Positions 5,277-6,406 of a stretch of 6,406 nt of DNA are shown here, in pieces (the stretch's first letter is position 1; each line of letters starts with the position of its first letter). The stretch covers positions 1 through 6,406 of the forward strand of contig JAFREV010000090.1 in the NCBI GenBank assembly GCA_017434685.1. The letters are read 5' to 3'. The position numbers and the translations under genes were made by a program. The notes under the pieces were generated by a model. That model was not told the DNA's origin and made no database searches. It saw only the letters and a list, made by a program, of their open reading frames with translations. Source of the stretch: Mogibacterium sp. (GTDB lineage: Bacteria; Bacillota; Clostridia; Peptostreptococcales; Anaerovoracaceae).

Positions 5277-5851
5277 CTAAGAGCAATGCTTTCAAAGATT
5301 TCATTTCACCTATCCTGGTACTTGTAATCATCTGCTTCGTGGTGACATTCCTCCTCGCATTTGTGTACGGAGTCACCAAACCGATAATCGATGAGAACAC
5401 AGCGGCGGCCGCAAGCGAGGCCAGGTCCGCTCTCCTCGAGGAAGCAGACGGCAAATTCTCAGACGCAGGCGCAGAGCTTGTAACTTACGAAGAGAAAAAG
5501 GTATATGCCACAGAGTGCTACACAGCCGACAACGGCTCGGGCATGGTGGTCACCGTTGAGTCGAACTCGTACGGCGGACTCCTCACAGCCATGGTCGGCA
5601 TCAACAAAGACGGTGAAATCACAGGCGTACAGATAACAGATCACGCAGATACGCCGGGCGTCGGAACCAAAGCTCAGGATCCGGCTCACCTCAGTCAGTA
5701 TGAGGGACACACAGAGCTTGCAAGCGACAACATCAAAGCGCATGCCGACGACATCGTAGAGGTTACGGGAGCTTCCGTATCCTCAGGCGCAGTCCATAAA
5801 GCTGTATACTGTGCACTTGAGCAGTTCAAAGCGATGGGAGGTGTCAAATAA
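5270..5851 (+). CDS. rnfG: Rnf complex subunit G (FMN-binding subunit) with atypical flavin motif
   Basis: Single-pass membrane protein of the NqrC/RnfG family: one N-terminal membrane segment (about residues 13-35), then an extracytoplasmic FMN-binding domain that carries covalently linked FMN on the electron path between RnfD and RnfE/RnfA. Length 193, normal for clostridial RnfG. The domain signature runs SYGGLLTAMVGINKDGEITG (100-119), then HADTPGVG (125-132; ETPGLG in many relatives). The acceptor region reads VEVTGASVSSGAV (163-175), whereas the family norm is D-x-x-S/T-G-A-T. Here the acceptor Thr is Ser169 and the Asp three before Thr166 is Val163. Flavin could still attach to the serine, but this cannot be decided from sequence. 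GGGAGGTG at 5255-5262 is the ribosome binding site, 7 nt before the ATG. The stop overlaps the rnfE start by one base. Confidence 0.95.
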   Translation: METKSNAFKDFISPILVLVIICFVVTFLLAFVYGVTKPIIDENTAAAASEARSALLEEADGKFSDAGAELVTYEEKKVYATECYTADNGSGMVVTVESNSYGGLLTAMVGINKDGEITGVQITDHADTPGVGTKAQDPAHLSQYEGHTELASDNIKAHADDIVEVTGASVSSGAVHKAVYCALEQFKAMGGVK

Positions 5852-5857
5852 TGGAAA
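5836..5857 (+). repeat. rnfG/rnfE junction, second copy of the 22-bp repeat
   Basis: Second copy of the junction cassette at 5255-5276, 581 bp downstream, 21 of 22 bases identical. Both copies terminate one gene and start the next by the TAATG overlap. Confidence 0.85.
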
Positions 5858-6406
5858 AGAAAAGTAAACTCGCTATTCTGACCAACGGAATTATCAAGGA
5901 AAACCCGGTGCTGGTACTCCTGCTCGGAACATGTCCGTTCCTGGCCACATCATCCTCGCTGATCAATGCGCTCGGCATGGGACTTTCGGCCACGGCGGTA
6001 CTGATCTGCTCCAACGTGGTAATTTCGCTGCTTCGTAAGGTAATACCGGACAAAGTCAGGATTCCTTGCTACATAGTAGTAATCGCCGGCTTCGTAACCC
6101 TGGTGCAGTTCGTGCTCCAGGCATACGCACCGGGCATCAACAAAGCACTCGGAGTGTTCATTCCTCTGATTGTAGTAAACTGCATCATCCTCGGACGTGC
6201 AGAGGCGTTTGCCAACAAGAATTCCGTAATCGACTCCGCATTTGACGGAATCGGCATGGGACTCGGATTTACGCTGGCTCTCGCGGCAATGGGCGCAATC
6301 AGGGAGTTCTTCGGAACAGGATGCCTCCTCGGCTTTACGATCATTCCGAACTTCTCGATCGGATTCTTCAATCTCCCTCCGGGCGGATTCTTCGTGTTCG
6401 GAGTTC
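5851..6406 (+). CDS. rnfE: Rnf complex subunit E, 3' end beyond the window
   Basis: Integral membrane subunit of the NqrD/RnfE family. The first 185 codons are present (MEKKSKLAILTNGIIKENPV at the start); the family is about 195-240 residues, so a short C-terminal part is missing. The two half-channel cysteines known to ligate the shared [2Fe-2S] cluster between NqrD and NqrE (RnfE and RnfA) are present: Cys28 in LGTCPFLA and Cys111 in VVNCIILGRAEAFA. Hydrophobic segments fall at about 18-40, 43-61, 71-92, 97-114 and 134-152. The start codon overlaps the rnfG stop (TAATG) and is preceded at 7 nt by GGGAGGTG (5836-5843). By known operon order rnfA and rnfB should follow downstream. Confidence 0.95.
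   Translation, partial: MEKKSKLAILTNGIIKENPVLVLLLGTCPFLATSSSLINALGMGLSATAVLICSNVVISLLRKVIPDKVRIPCYIVVIAGFVTLVQFVLQAYAPGINKALGVFIPLIVVNCIILGRAEAFANKNSVIDSAFDGIGMGLGFTLALAAMGAIREFFGTGCLLGFTIIPNFSIGFFNLPPGGFFVFGV

Overview
The window is a two-sided chromosomal segment with two divergent operons around a 450-bp AT-rich intergenic region. Gene content and order point to an anaerobic bacterium of the Firmicutes, class Clostridia: rnfC-rnfD-rnfG-rnfE order, a RnfC of about 436 residues, GGAGG-type ribosome binding sites and a housekeeping-sigma promoter. Nothing in the sequence fixes the genus. The coding regions look close to 50% GC by eye and the spacer is much richer in A+T.

Left half (1-2551, minus strand): argG (argininosuccinate synthase, complete) followed after a 39-nt gap by argH (argininosuccinate lyase, its C-terminal end cut by the window edge). 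Together they carry out the last two steps of arginine synthesis: citrulline plus aspartate to argininosuccinate, then to arginine plus fumarate.

Middle (2552-3001): no gene. It holds a near-consensus promoter for argG (TTGACT, 17 bp, TATAAT) whose -10 box lies inside a 34-bp almost perfect palindrome. That palindrome has the size and phasing of a tandem pair of ArgR boxes. Around it are a GTGAA-N4-TTCAC symmetric site in the argG leader, a cluster of ATACAG/CTGTAT hexamers, an imperfect direct repeat, a 15-bp palindrome and an 11-bp hairpin. On the rnf side are a TATAAT box and a leader of about 120 nt with several possible, partly mutually exclusive, stems.

Right half (3002-6406, plus strand): rnfC, rnfD, rnfG and the first 185 codons of rnfE, packed with junctions of +1, -1 and -1 nt, so a single translationally linked operon. 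These encode part of the membrane-bound ferredoxin:NAD+ oxidoreductase, which couples electron flow from reduced ferredoxin to NAD+ with Na+ or H+ export. The usual rnfA and rnfB genes would lie beyond the right edge.

The genes themselves are ordinary core metabolism. I see no mobile element, CRISPR array, RNA gene or undescribed gene system. The points worth a second look are the dense regulatory architecture of the spacer and a non-canonical flavin attachment motif in RnfG (TGAS, with the preceding Asp missing), while RnfD keeps the canonical one.
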